Shown here: in pieces, positions 1 to 7,566 of the stretch | How the letters are laid out: the number at the start of each line of letters is the position of its first letter | Position numbering within the stretch: position 1 is the first letter of the stretch | NCBI GenBank assembly: GCA_001898415.1 | Contig: MKTU01000072.1 | Coordinates: 1 to 46,439, forward strand | Direction of reading: 5' to 3' | Origin: Rhodanobacter sp. 67-28 | Lineage (GTDB): Bacteria; Pseudomonadota; Gammaproteobacteria; Xanthomonadales; Rhodanobacteraceae | DNA length: 46,439 nucleotides | Made by a program: the position numbers and the translations under genes | Notes under the pieces: model-generated | What the model was told of the DNA's origin: nothing | What the model saw: only the letters and a program-made list of their open reading frames with translations | The model's database searches: none

Positions 1-363
1 CGTTGCCGGTGCCCTCACCTCGAATCGCCACGCTCGATAGTACCAGGTCACCCAGTTGGTTCTTCTTGACCCCGCCGCACTTGCCCAGGAACAGTGCCGC
101 CCGCGGCGCGATCGCACGGGCAGGTCCATCATCACGGCGGCCGCGTTGGGGTCGCCCATGCCGAAGTTGATCAGGTGACGCCGTCGGCGGTGGTGCTCCG
201 CATCGGCCGAACGCGTCCGTGCACCTCCACTCCGTGCAGCTGGGCGAACAGCTCCCCGTAATGGCCGGGGCCGGCCAGCAGGATGTCCTGGCCGAAGTCC
301 TCCAACGGGGTGCCGGTGTATCTGGGCAGCCAGTTCGCGACGATTTCCTGCTTAATTCTTCAC
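1..363 (-). pseudogene. amn: AMP nucleosidase fragment, frameshifted, cut by window edge
   Basis: Reading the minus strand in pieces gives the start of an AMP nucleosidase (hydrolyses AMP to adenine and ribose 5-phosphate). A GTG at 363 is followed by lysine, then after a shift by EIVANWLPRYTGTPLEDFGQ, later INFGMGDPNAA, and finally FLGKCGGVKKNQLGDLVL and AIRGEGT. These are the N-terminal family blocks in the right order. They lie in different frames: one extra base near 351-357, one base missing near 174-175, another missing near 125. Some positions also differ from the usual family sequence (ILLAGPGHYGELF). It is either a decaying gene or a poorly sequenced contig end. The rest lies outside the window. 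The family call is fairly sure; pseudogene status is not. Confidence 0.7.
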
Positions 364-496
364 GGGAGCACTCGATTCGGTGGCCGCATCTTAGCCGCTG
401 GTTCCCGCCCGCCGCGACTGGGCGACGCTGGCCGCTAGGCAACTTTTCCCGACACTGCAGTCACTTGCAGCGTGCTATGTTTCGTTTGCCATTTAT

Positions 497-510
497 GGGG
501 GGGGGGGGGG
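497..510. repeat. Run of 14 G residues upstream of the DegV gene
   Basis: Positions 497-510 are an unbroken homopolymer of G, ending seven bases before the ATG at 518. Such runs slip during replication and can alter promoter or ribosome-binding spacing; they are also typical assembly or sequencing artefacts. The adjacent gene fragment with several single-base indels makes an artefact plausible. The G run takes the place where a Shine-Dalgarno sequence would be expected. Confidence 0.9.
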
Positions 511-517
511 CTACTAC

Positions 518-1465
518 ATGATGCGAATGGGCTTGGCAATCGACGCGGCCTGCGACCTGTCGCAGTCCTTCCTGGAACGGAACAACATCGCCGTCATGCC
601 GATCACGGTGAAGATCGACGGCGAAACGTTCATGGACGATCGCAAGCCCGGCGAACTGCAGCGATTCATCGCTCGCCGGCTGGGCAGCCGCAGCCATTCG
701 GCAGAGACCGAGCCTTGCCCGGTGGAGGACGTGCAGCAGTTGTTCCTGGGCAAGCTGGTGCTGGAACAGGACTGCGTGTTCTGCCTGACCATCACCGCCA
801 CGCGCAGCCCGATCAACGACAACGTCAACAAGGCGAGCTTCGCCATCCTGAAAAACTACCGCCAGGTCCGCGAGCAGGCCGGGGTTGCCGGACCGTTCAT
901 GATGCGCGTGATCGACACCCGCAACATCTTCGCCGGCGCCGCACCGGTGGTGTACGCGGCCACCCGCATGATCGCCGCCGGCGCCGCACCCGCGGCGATC
1001 CGCGAGCGGTTGCTAGATCTCGCCAACCACACCTACGGCTACATGCTGCCGCGCGACCTTTATTACATTCGCGCGCGTGCCAAGAAGAAGAACGATCGCA
1101 GCGTCAGCCTGTTCACCGCGATGCTGGGTTCGGCACTGGACATCAAGCCGATCCTGCGCTGCTTCCGCGGCGAGACCGGCCCGGTGGGCAAGGTGCGCGG
1201 CTTCGAGCAGGGCGCCGAAGCCCTGTTCGGCTACGCCGCCAAGCGGGTCAGGGCCGGCCTGCTGGTGCCGTTGGTCTGCGTCAGCTACGGCGGGGACCTG
1301 GCCGTGCTGGACCAGTTCCCCGGGTACGCCGAGCTGCGCGCGGCGTGTGAAGAAAGCGGCGTCGAACTGATGGAAGCCCCGATGAGCATCACCGGCATGG
1401 TGAATGTCGGCGAAGGCGCGGTCACCCTGGGCCTGGTGGCCGAGGAGCACGAACCGGAGTTCTGA
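518..1465 (+). CDS. DegV family protein
   Basis: A 315-residue protein with the DegV fold: an N-terminal domain beginning MGLAIDAACDLSQSFLERNNIAVMP, a central part that normally carries the Thr/Ser-containing lipid site (here LTITATRSPINDN), and a C-terminal domain ending near VNVGEGAVTLGL. Characterised DegV relatives (FakB) hold a fatty acid and present it to the FakA kinase; proteobacterial members are mostly uncharacterised, so fatty-acid binding is an inference. No fakA-like gene is in the window. Two adjacent ATGs (518 and 521) and a third at 527 are possible starts; none has a clean ribosome-binding site because a G run precedes them. The gene converges on the SDR gene with 19 bases between. 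Confidence 0.85.
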   Translation: MMRMGLAIDAACDLSQSFLERNNIAVMPITVKIDGETFMDDRKPGELQRFIARRLGSRSHSAETEPCPVEDVQQLFLGKLVLEQDCVFCLTITATRSPINDNVNKASFAILKNYRQVREQAGVAGPFMMRVIDTRNIFAGAAPVVYAATRMIAAGAAPAAIRERLLDLANHTYGYMLPRDLYYIRARAKKKNDRSVSLFTAMLGSALDIKPILRCFRGETGPVGKVRGFEQGAEALFGYAAKRVRAGLLVPLVCVSYGGDLAVLDQFPGYAELRAACEESGVELMEAPMSITGMVNVGEGAVTLGLVAEEHEPEF

Positions 1466-1484
1466 GGCCGCTGCGCTGCGCGGC

Positions 1485-2279
1485 TCAGAACCCGTACGAG
1501 AGAAACCCGCCATCCACCGCCAGCACCTGGCCGGTGACGTAGCCGGCGGCCGGCAGGCACAGGAAGGCGATCGCGGCGGCGACCTCCTCGGGCTCGCCGA
1601 TGCGTCGCAGCGGCGTGCGGTCGAGTACCTCGTCCAGGTAATCCGGGTCGGCCAGCGCGGGCTCCGAGCGCTGGGTGCGGATGTACCAGGGTGCGACCGC
1701 GTTGACGCGGATGCCGTCCACCGCCCACTCCGCCGCCAGGTTGCGGGTGAGCTGGTGCAGCGCCGCCTTGCTCATGCCGTAGGGCGAGCCGGTGCGCACA
1801 TGGGTGACCGCCGAGACCGAGCCGACGTTGACGATCGCCGCATTGGCGTGCTGGACCAGGTGCGGATGGGCCAGCCGGCACATCGCGAAGGCGGAAAACA
1901 GGTTCTGCTCGAAGATCGCGTGGCAGGCCTCGTCGCTGTAATCGAGGGTGGCAGCGCTCTGGTTGCCGCCGGCATTGTTGACCAGCAGCGACAGCGGCAC
2001 GCCCAGGTCGGCAATCCAGTCGAACACCGCCAGGCGCTCCTCTGCCTCGGCCAGGTCGGCGCCACAGGCGAGCACCTGCACTGCGGGGAAGTCCTCGGCC
2101 AGCTCGACGCGTACCTGCTCCAGGTAGTCTTCGTCGCGGGCCACCAGCAGCAGGTCGGCGCCGAGGCCGGCCAGTTCGCGCGCCGTGGCCAGGCCGATGC
2201 CCTTGCTCGCGCCGGTCACCAGGGCGGTATGCCCGCGCAGTTGCCACGCGTCCGCGCGGTTATACGGGAGGCTGTTCAT
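1485..2279 (-). CDS. Short-chain dehydrogenase/reductase (tropinone reductase-like)
   Basis: A 264-residue classical SDR, a cytoplasmic NAD(P)H-dependent oxidoreductase. Visible motifs: the cofactor-binding TGASKGIG at residues 22-29, NNAG at 101-104, catalytic Ser154 in NVGSVS, and Tyr167 and Lys171 in the YGMSK block. The C-terminal GQVLAVDGGF stretch is typical. Overall pattern is closest to plant tropinone reductase-like and bacterial SDRs of unknown substrate; none can be assigned here. It stands alone: the DegV gene converges on it and the small lipoprotein gene is divergent. A GC-rich inverted repeat around its stop codon (1467-1488) could act as a shared terminator but has no T run. 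Confidence 0.9.
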   Translation of the reverse strand: MNSLPYNRADAWQLRGHTALVTGASKGIGLATARELAGLGADLLLVARDEDYLEQVRVELAEDFPAVQVLACGADLAEAEERLAVFDWIADLGVPLSLLVNNAGGNQSAATLDYSDEACHAIFEQNLFSAFAMCRLAHPHLVQHANAAIVNVGSVSAVTHVRTGSPYGMSKAALHQLTRNLAAEWAVDGIRVNAVAPWYIRTQRSEPALADPDYLDEVLDRTPLRRIGEPEEVAAAIAFLCLPAAGYVTGQVLAVDGGFLSYGF

Positions 2280-2388
2280 GACGCCAGCTTAGCAACGTGT
2301 CCGTGCTCGCGCGCGGCTGCCGGCAACAGCTTGCCTGCCGCGTCGCGCGGCGGGACACTCGCAGCGTCATCTCGCCGAGAACCGCTCA

Positions 2389-2595
2389 ATGAAGCCGCTG
2401 CCGATCCTGCTTTGCGTGCTGGCCCTGGCCGCCTGTTCGAACAAGCCGCCCGAGCCGGAGGCCAAGCCCGCCGCTGCCGCCAGCACGCCCTTCGATGCGC
2501 TGAAGGCGGACGAGCAGCGGGCGAAGGACGTGCAGAAACTGGTCGACAAGCACGCCGAGGAGCAGCGCAAGCAGATCGAGGCGCAACAGCAGTAA
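2389..2595 (+). CDS. Small lipoprotein, function unknown
   Basis: A 68-residue protein starting MKPLPILLCVLALAACSNK. The hydrophobic stretch followed by LAAC is a lipobox, so Cys16 should be lipidated and the mature part (about 53 residues) anchored in a membrane facing the periplasm. The mature part is a Pro/Ala-rich linker followed by a charged, helix-prone tail rich in Glu, Lys and Gln (DEQRAKDVQKLVDKHAEEQ), resembling a short coiled coil as in Lpp-like proteins. I recognise no family. It converges on sppA with only 10 bases between stop codons. The upstream 109 bases hold no clear promoter. Confidence 0.7.
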   Translation: MKPLPILLCVLALAACSNKPPEPEAKPAAAASTPFDALKADEQRAKDVQKLVDKHAEEQRKQIEAQQQ

Positions 2596-2605
2596 CGCCC
2601 GCGCC

Positions 2606-4471
2606 TCAGCGCGGACTGCACAGGCAGTCGGCGTAGATGTTCGGCGTGCCGGCCTTGGCGTGGCGCAGCAGCTCAAGCTCCGGCGCCAGCTCGGGCAATT
2701 GCGCGAACCAGCGCGGCAGGCGCACGCCCCACGATTGCAACACGCGCGTGGCGGCCTCGTGGTTGAGGTTGACCAGGAAGCGCTCGAAACCGCCCAGCGG
2801 GGCCTCCTCGTAGCGCACCGGATAATCCTTGCGGAGCTTGGCCAGCGTCGCGGCCTCGATCACGGCGTCGCGCAGCCCGCCGAGCCGGTCGACGAGGCCG
2901 CGCTCGAGTGCCTGACGGCCGGTCCACACGCGGCCCTGCGCGATCGCGTCGATGGCCTGGTACGTCTTGCCGCGAGCCGCGGCGACCTTGCCGACGAAAT
3001 CGCGGTAGCCCTTGTCGATGACGGCCTGGATCACCGTGCCGACCTTCGGATCGAGCGGGCGGGTGATGTCGAAGGCTCCGGCCATCGGGCCGGTGGCGAC
3101 GCCGTCGCTGTGGATGCCGAGCTTGGCCAGCGTGCCGGGCACCGTGTAATACATGCCGAAGATGCCGATCGAGCCGGTGATGGTGTTCGGCTCGGCCAGG
3201 ATGCGATTGGCGTTCATCGAGATCCAGTAGCCGCCGCTGGCCGCCACGTTGCCCATCGACACCACCACCGGGATGCCGGCCGCGCGGGTCTGCGCCACTT
3301 CGCGGCGAATTTCCTCGGCGGCGTAGACCTCGCCGCCGGGCGAATTCACGCGCAGCACCAATGCCTTGGTGCGGTGGTCCTCGCGCGCGGCGCGGATCAG
3401 CGCGGCGGTGGACTCGCCGCCGATCGTGCCCGGCGCGCGCTTGCCGCCGACGATCTCGCCTTCGGCCACCACGACCGTCACGCCGGGCGCGAGCAGCTTG
3501 CCCTCGCGCGGCAGGTGGTCGACGTAGCGCGCCAGATCGACCTGGCGGAAGCCCCGCTGCTTCTCCCCGGCCGGCACGCCTTGCCCGCGCAGCATCGCGA
3601 TCAGCTCGGCGCGGGTGGCGGTGCCGTCGATCAGATGCTGGTCCAGCGCCAGTTTGGCCAGATCGCCCTGGGTGCTGGCGATGTGCTGCGGCAGGTTGTC
3701 GACGTCGTCGCGCAGCGCGGCCGGGTCGATCTTGCGCAGGCCGGCCACCTCGTCGAGGTAGCCGTCCCACAAGCCGTCCATCCAGTAGCTGTCGGCCTGC
3801 TTCGCCTCGGCCGAGGCGTGGTCGAGGATGTACGGTTCGGCCGCGCTCTTGAACTCGCCGACGCGGAACAGGTGCACGTCGACGCCGAGCTTGTCGAGCA
3901 GATCCTTGTAGAACAGGCGGTAGTTGGCCAGCCCGGTGAGCATCACGCCGCCCTGCGGGTCGAGCAGCACCCGGTCGGCGTGGGCAGCGAGGTAATACTG
4001 GCCCTGGTCGAGATTGACGCCCCAGGCGATCACCGGCTTGCCGGCGGCACGGAAACGGTCCAGCGCCGCGCCCACCTCGCGCAACGCCGCGAAGCCGCTG
4101 CTGTCCAGATCGCCTGGCAAGAGCAGGATGCGGCTGATCCGCGCATCCTTCGCCGCGGCGTCGATCGCGCCGACCAGATCGCGCAGTTGCACCTGACTGA
4201 CGTCTTCGCCGGAGAGCCGCGACATCGCCCGCTGCAGCGGCGCGGCGCTGTATTGCTCGACCAGTTGCCCCTGCGGCTTGAGCACCAGCACGCTGCCCGG
4301 CAGTACGCCATGCTCGTCGGCGGCGGTGACGGCCACCACCAGAATGAGCACGATCGCCAGGAACGCGAAGAACACCACGTTGATGATGATCAGCCGCACC
4401 ACGTTGAGACCGTGCCCCAGTTGCTGCAGCGCGCTGCGGCGGCGGGACGGGGGCGGCAGGGGTGGAGTCAT
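2606..4471 (-). CDS. sppA: Signal peptide peptidase SppA, 67-kDa type
   Basis: A 621-residue inner-membrane serine protease that degrades signal peptides after secretion. One membrane segment lies at about residues 25-50, with the two S49 peptidase repeats facing the periplasm. Catalytic Lys208 is in the first repeat (GEFKSAAEPY) and Ser412 in the second (NVAASGGYW), matching the Lys209/Ser409 dyad of the E. coli enzyme in position and spacing. Length is normal for the long proteobacterial form. It lies 17 bases downstream of the MATE gene on the same strand, so the two are probably co-transcribed, although no functional link is known. The start at 4471 precedes a short basic N-terminus (PSRRRS), as expected ahead of a membrane segment. 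Confidence 0.93.
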   Translation of the reverse strand: MTPPLPPPSRRRSALQQLGHGLNVVRLIIINVVFFAFLAIVLILVVAVTAADEHGVLPGSVLVLKPQGQLVEQYSAAPLQRAMSRLSGEDVSQVQLRDLVGAIDAAAKDARISRILLLPGDLDSSGFAALREVGAALDRFRAAGKPVIAWGVNLDQGQYYLAAHADRVLLDPQGGVMLTGLANYRLFYKDLLDKLGVDVHLFRVGEFKSAAEPYILDHASAEAKQADSYWMDGLWDGYLDEVAGLRKIDPAALRDDVDNLPQHIASTQGDLAKLALDQHLIDGTATRAELIAMLRGQGVPAGEKQRGFRQVDLARYVDHLPREGKLLAPGVTVVVAEGEIVGGKRAPGTIGGESTAALIRAAREDHRTKALVLRVNSPGGEVYAAEEIRREVAQTRAAGIPVVVSMGNVAASGGYWISMNANRILAEPNTITGSIGIFGMYYTVPGTLAKLGIHSDGVATGPMAGAFDITRPLDPKVGTVIQAVIDKGYRDFVGKVAAARGKTYQAIDAIAQGRVWTGRQALERGLVDRLGGLRDAVIEAATLAKLRKDYPVRYEEAPLGGFERFLVNLNHEAATRVLQSWGVRLPRWFAQLPELAPELELLRHAKAGTPNIYADCLCSPR

Positions 4472-4488
4472 GGAAAGGGTCCCGGGGA

Positions 4489-5892
4489 TCAGGCGTCAAG
4501 CGTAACCGGTCGGGACACGGCGGTCATGGCAGCCGCCCGCCAGCGCTGCTTCCACGCGCTGCGCCAGAACCGCACGAACAGCATCACCGCCGCCACCGAC
4601 AGGCCCGCGATCAGGCCGACCCACATGCCGCGCGCGCCCATGCCGTGGTGGAAGGCCAGCCACCAGCCCACCGGCATGCCTACCACCCAGTACGAGAACA
4701 AGGTGATCGCCATCGGCACGCGGGTGTCCTTCAACCCGCGCAGCGCGCCGTTGGCGGCGACCTGGACGCCATCGGAGAACTGGAACAGTCCGGCCAGCAT
4801 GATCAGCTGCGCGGCCAGCGCGATCACCCGGTTGTCGTGCGTATACAGCGACGCGATGAAGTGCGGCAGGCTCAGCATCAGCGCCGCCGACAGCAGTTGC
4901 GTCCCGAGCGTCAGGCCGATGCCGCAGAAGCCGGCGTAGCGCACCCCCTGCTCGTCGCCGCGACCCACCGCGTTGCCCACCCGCACGGTGATTGCCATCG
5001 CCAGGCCCAGCGGGATCATGAAGAACAGCGAGGCAATGTTGATGGCCACCTGGTGGCTGGCGATCACGTCCTCGCCCAGGGTGGCGATGATCAGCGCGGT
5101 GGCCACGAACAATCCGGCCTCAGCCAGCAGCGTCACCGCCATCGGTGCCCCGATATGCACCAGTTGGCCGATCCGGTGCAGGTCCGGCCACTCGAAGCGC
5201 TCGAACAGGCCCAGCCCGCGGTAGTTGCGCCGGAAGATCACGTAGATGCCGAACGCCAGCAACTCCAGCCACAACACGATCGCGGTGGCCACGCCGCAGC
5301 CGTGCGCGCCCTGCGGCGGGATGCCCAGCTTGCCAAACATCAATACATAGCCCAGCGGCACCAGCAGCACCAGCCCGCCGAGGCTGAAGTACATCGACGG
5401 CCGCGTCATCGACAGGCCTTCGGACAGGCCGCGCAAGGCGAAATAGCAAGTCAGCGCCGGCGCGCCCCAGCTGATCGCCAGCAGGAAGCGCTGCACGTCG
5501 TGGCGCAGGCTCGCCGTCACCCCGATCAGCTCGATCAGCGGCTCCGCATGGCGCACCGCGAACCACAGCAGCGCGCCCATGCCCAGCGCCAGCCACAGCG
5601 CCTGGTGGAACACCGCGCCGACCTCATGGCGCCGACCGGCACCGTCCAGCTGCGCCACCGACGGCGGCACCGCCATCATCATGCCGATGCCGCAGACGAT
5701 CGCCAGCGACCAGATGCTGGCGCCCACCGCCACCGCGCCCAGCACGTGCGCGCTGACGTGGCCGGCCAGCACCGCGTCGATCACGTTGCTGCCGACCGCC
5801 GCCAGCTGCGCGGCGATCAGCGGCAGCGCCAGGCGCACGGTGGCGCGCACCTCATGCCGCAGGCGCGCACGCTCGGGACGAAACGGATTCAT
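4489..5892 (-). CDS. MATE family efflux transporter (NorM-like)
   Basis: A 467-residue inner-membrane protein with about twelve hydrophobic segments arranged in two similar halves, each with the conserved MATE pattern (first half LPLIAAQLAAVGSNVIDAVLAG; second half GAPMAVTLLAEAGLFVATALI). Members export cationic drugs, dyes or metabolites using Na+ or H+ gradients; the substrate here is unknown. I chose the ATG at 5892 (MNPFRPERARLRHE); an in-frame ATG 42 bases further upstream would add a non-conserved extension. It is the first gene of a likely two-gene unit with sppA and is divergent from the DUF3667 gene across 106 bases, which should contain both promoters. Confidence 0.9.
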   Translation of the reverse strand: MNPFRPERARLRHEVRATVRLALPLIAAQLAAVGSNVIDAVLAGHVSAHVLGAVAVGASIWSLAIVCGIGMMMAVPPSVAQLDGAGRRHEVGAVFHQALWLALGMGALLWFAVRHAEPLIELIGVTASLRHDVQRFLLAISWGAPALTCYFALRGLSEGLSMTRPSMYFSLGGLVLLVPLGYVLMFGKLGIPPQGAHGCGVATAIVLWLELLAFGIYVIFRRNYRGLGLFERFEWPDLHRIGQLVHIGAPMAVTLLAEAGLFVATALIIATLGEDVIASHQVAINIASLFFMIPLGLAMAITVRVGNAVGRGDEQGVRYAGFCGIGLTLGTQLLSAALMLSLPHFIASLYTHDNRVIALAAQLIMLAGLFQFSDGVQVAANGALRGLKDTRVPMAITLFSYWVVGMPVGWWLAFHHGMGARGMWVGLIAGLSVAAVMLFVRFWRSAWKQRWRAAAMTAVSRPVTLDA

Positions 5893-5998
5893 GACACGAT
5901 CTGACTCCAGGGCCGCGCATTTTACCCGAGCCATCGGTCATGGGTACGACGCGGCCCGCCTGTGCGAAGATCGGCGGCGCCGTTGCCCGGGGACCCCG

Positions 5999-7192
5999 AT
6001 GCCGCAAGCCCTCACCTTGCCCACCGAAAGCCACTGCGCCAATTGCGGCGCCGTGCTGCAGGGCGAGTTCTGCCACGCCTGCGGACAATCGGTACGCAGC
6101 GTGCTGCGGCCGGTGCACGGCATGCTGGAGGACACACTCGACCTGGTGGCCAACTGGGACGGCCGCGTGGTGCACACCTTGCCGCCGCTCCTGCTGCGGC
6201 CGGGCTTCCTCACCCTGGAGTACTTCGCCGGCCGCCGCGTGCGCTACCTGGCGCCGTTCCGCACCATGTTCCTGTTGTGCCTGGCCGCATTCTTCCTGCT
6301 GCCGATGGCGCTGGACACCGGCGGCGCCGCGGACACGCCGATGAAGGTGACCGTGGCCGGCGCGAGCTTCCAGGATGCGAAAACCCCGGCCGAGGTGGAT
6401 CGCCTGCTGAAGAAGCAGCTCAAGCAGTTCGCGCCGACCGAGCAGATCCCGGTGGTCGGTTCGCTGGCCGCGCAGCAACTGGACAAGGCGCGCCTGCAAC
6501 TGACCCGCGAGGCGATGCAGCGGCGCATCGAGCTGGGCGACACCACCGCGGTGGTGCCGCAGACGGTTGCCGACCTGCCCGCGCTGCCGGCCCCGCGCGC
6601 GCCCTCCGAAGCGGCCCGGCACAATCCGCTGGACATGGCCTGGGACGCGCAGAAATACCCGGTCCACGTGAGCTGGCTGCCCGATTTCCTCAACACGCGG
6701 ATGAACCGGTCGTTGCAGCGCATGCACGACAACCTCGCCGCCATGCGCGGTCCGGGCGATCATTCGGCGGTCAAGGCACGCCTGCTGGGCCAGGTGCTCG
6801 CCGCCCTGCCGGGGACGATGTTCTTCATGCTGCCGGCGTTCGCCCTGCTGCTGAAGCTGATGTACCTGTTCCGCCGCCGCCTGTACGTCGAGCATCTCAT
6901 CGTGGCCCTGCACAGCCACGCCTTCCTGTTCCTGTGCCTGCTGCTGGGGGTGCTGTTCCAGTTGCTGGCGGTGGCGCTGGAGCCACACGCGCCCTGGCTT
7001 TCCACGCCGCTGGGCTGGCTGATCAACGCACTCTGGATCTGGGCGCCGATCTACCTGCTGGTGATGCAGAAGCGCGTCTACCGGCAGGGCTGGCCGATGA
7101 CGGTGCTGAAGTATCTGGTGGTCGGCTGGTGCTACTGCTGGCTGTTGGCGTTTGCCATCCTCGGCGCCGCCGCGATGGGCTTGGCGGAATGA
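5999..7192 (+). CDS. DUF3667 membrane protein with N-terminal zinc ribbon
   Basis: A 397-residue protein starting MPQALTLPTESHCANCGAVL. Two CxxC pairs within the first 30 residues (CANC and CHAC) form a short zinc-ribbon-like motif, followed by the conserved PGFLTLEYFAGRRVRYLAPF block of DUF3667, and then membrane segments: one at about 93-110, a long soluble loop, and four more between about 275 and 395. Function is unknown in the family; such proteins are scattered through Bacteroidetes and Xanthomonadales. The ATG at 5999 puts the conserved Cys block near the N-terminus; the open frame extends upstream but that part overlaps the divergent MATE gene. Confidence is high for family, none for function. 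Confidence 0.85.
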   Translation: MPQALTLPTESHCANCGAVLQGEFCHACGQSVRSVLRPVHGMLEDTLDLVANWDGRVVHTLPPLLLRPGFLTLEYFAGRRVRYLAPFRTMFLLCLAAFFLLPMALDTGGAADTPMKVTVAGASFQDAKTPAEVDRLLKKQLKQFAPTEQIPVVGSLAAQQLDKARLQLTREAMQRRIELGDTTAVVPQTVADLPALPAPRAPSEAARHNPLDMAWDAQKYPVHVSWLPDFLNTRMNRSLQRMHDNLAAMRGPGDHSAVKARLLGQVLAALPGTMFFMLPAFALLLKLMYLFRRRLYVEHLIVALHSHAFLFLCLLLGVLFQLLAVALEPHAPWLSTPLGWLINALWIWAPIYLLVMQKRVYRQGWPMTVLKYLVVGWCYCWLLAFAILGAAAMGLAE

Positions 7193-7292
7193 GCGCCCGG
7201 GGAGGTTTTGCACAGCACCGCAACGCCCGGCAAGGATGTGACGGGCATTTGTCGATTCTGTGAACGGTGACCGAACCCGTTTTGCAAGTCGT

Positions 7293-7315
7293 TGAATAAA
7301 ATCCGGTTTTATTCA
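7293..7315. repeat. AT-rich perfect palindrome (9-bp arms)
   Basis: TGAATAAAA at 7293-7301 and its exact reverse complement TTTTATTCA at 7307-7315 flank a 5-base centre (TCCGG). Two A/T arms of this length are unusual in sequence of about two-thirds G+C. It may be an operator for a dimeric regulator, a weak hairpin terminator after the DUF3667 gene, or an easily melted element accompanying the DnaA boxes 70 bases downstream. Confidence 0.8.
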
Positions 7316-7382
7316 TGACGAAAAGCTCGCCAAGCCGTCACGGAAGGCGCCACGACGGGCTTCGCGGGCTGCGCTCCCCGCC

Positions 7383-7417
7383 GCATCCACAGAGTTATCC
7401 ACAGCGATTGTGGATAA
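7383..7417. promoter_or_regulatory. DnaA-box cluster upstream of priA
   Basis: Two perfect consensus DnaA boxes face each other: TTATCCACA at 7395-7403 and its reverse complement TGTGGATAA at 7409-7417, five bases apart. A third, weaker copy (GCATCCACA, 7383-7391, seven of nine matches) lies just upstream in the same orientation as the first. DnaA recognises TTATNCACA with this exact sequence (R1 type) bound tightly. The position 150 bases before priA suggests DnaA control of the replication-restart helicase or a DnaA-titrating or origin-like site; the sequence alone cannot tell which. Confidence 0.7.
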
Positions 7418-7566
7418 GCATGAAAACACCGTAGCCATAGCGACTTACCCGGAACTTCTCGACCTTCGGCCAGCAAGTGCACGCAACTCGACGGGTCGCT
7501 GCGGGTGCCGGCGGGGCGGGCCGAAAAGCACCCTCGGTTACACTGGCGGACGCCATCGAGGTCCCC

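Larger units (their letters stand above)
7193..7566. other. Gene-free interval upstream of priA
   Basis: These 374 bases hold no convincing coding frame. They contain an AT-rich perfect palindrome (7293-7315), a cluster of three DnaA-box-like 9-mers (7383-7417) and, near the right end, a TACACT hexamer (7539-7544) that could be the -10 element of the priA promoter. No -35 hexamer is obvious. It is longer and, in part, more AT-rich than any other interval in the window apart from the rpoH-thiC region. Confidence 0.7.

Noticed and set aside
1467-1488. Intrinsic terminator between the DegV and SDR genes
   Set aside because: A GC inverted repeat is present but imperfect, lies partly in the SDR stop region and has no T run on either strand.
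2660-4939. Long plus-strand open frame opposite sppA and the MATE gene
   Set aside because: It is a shadow frame caused by high G+C at third positions: low complexity, rich in Arg, His and Gln, no recognisable domain, while both opposite-strand genes are clear families.
7193-7566. Chromosomal origin of replication (oriC)
   Set aside because: DnaA boxes and an AT-rich palindrome are present, but there are too few boxes, no typical AT-rich 13-mers, and none of the usual origin neighbours (dnaA, dnaN, rpmH, rnpA). Kept only as a DnaA-binding cluster.
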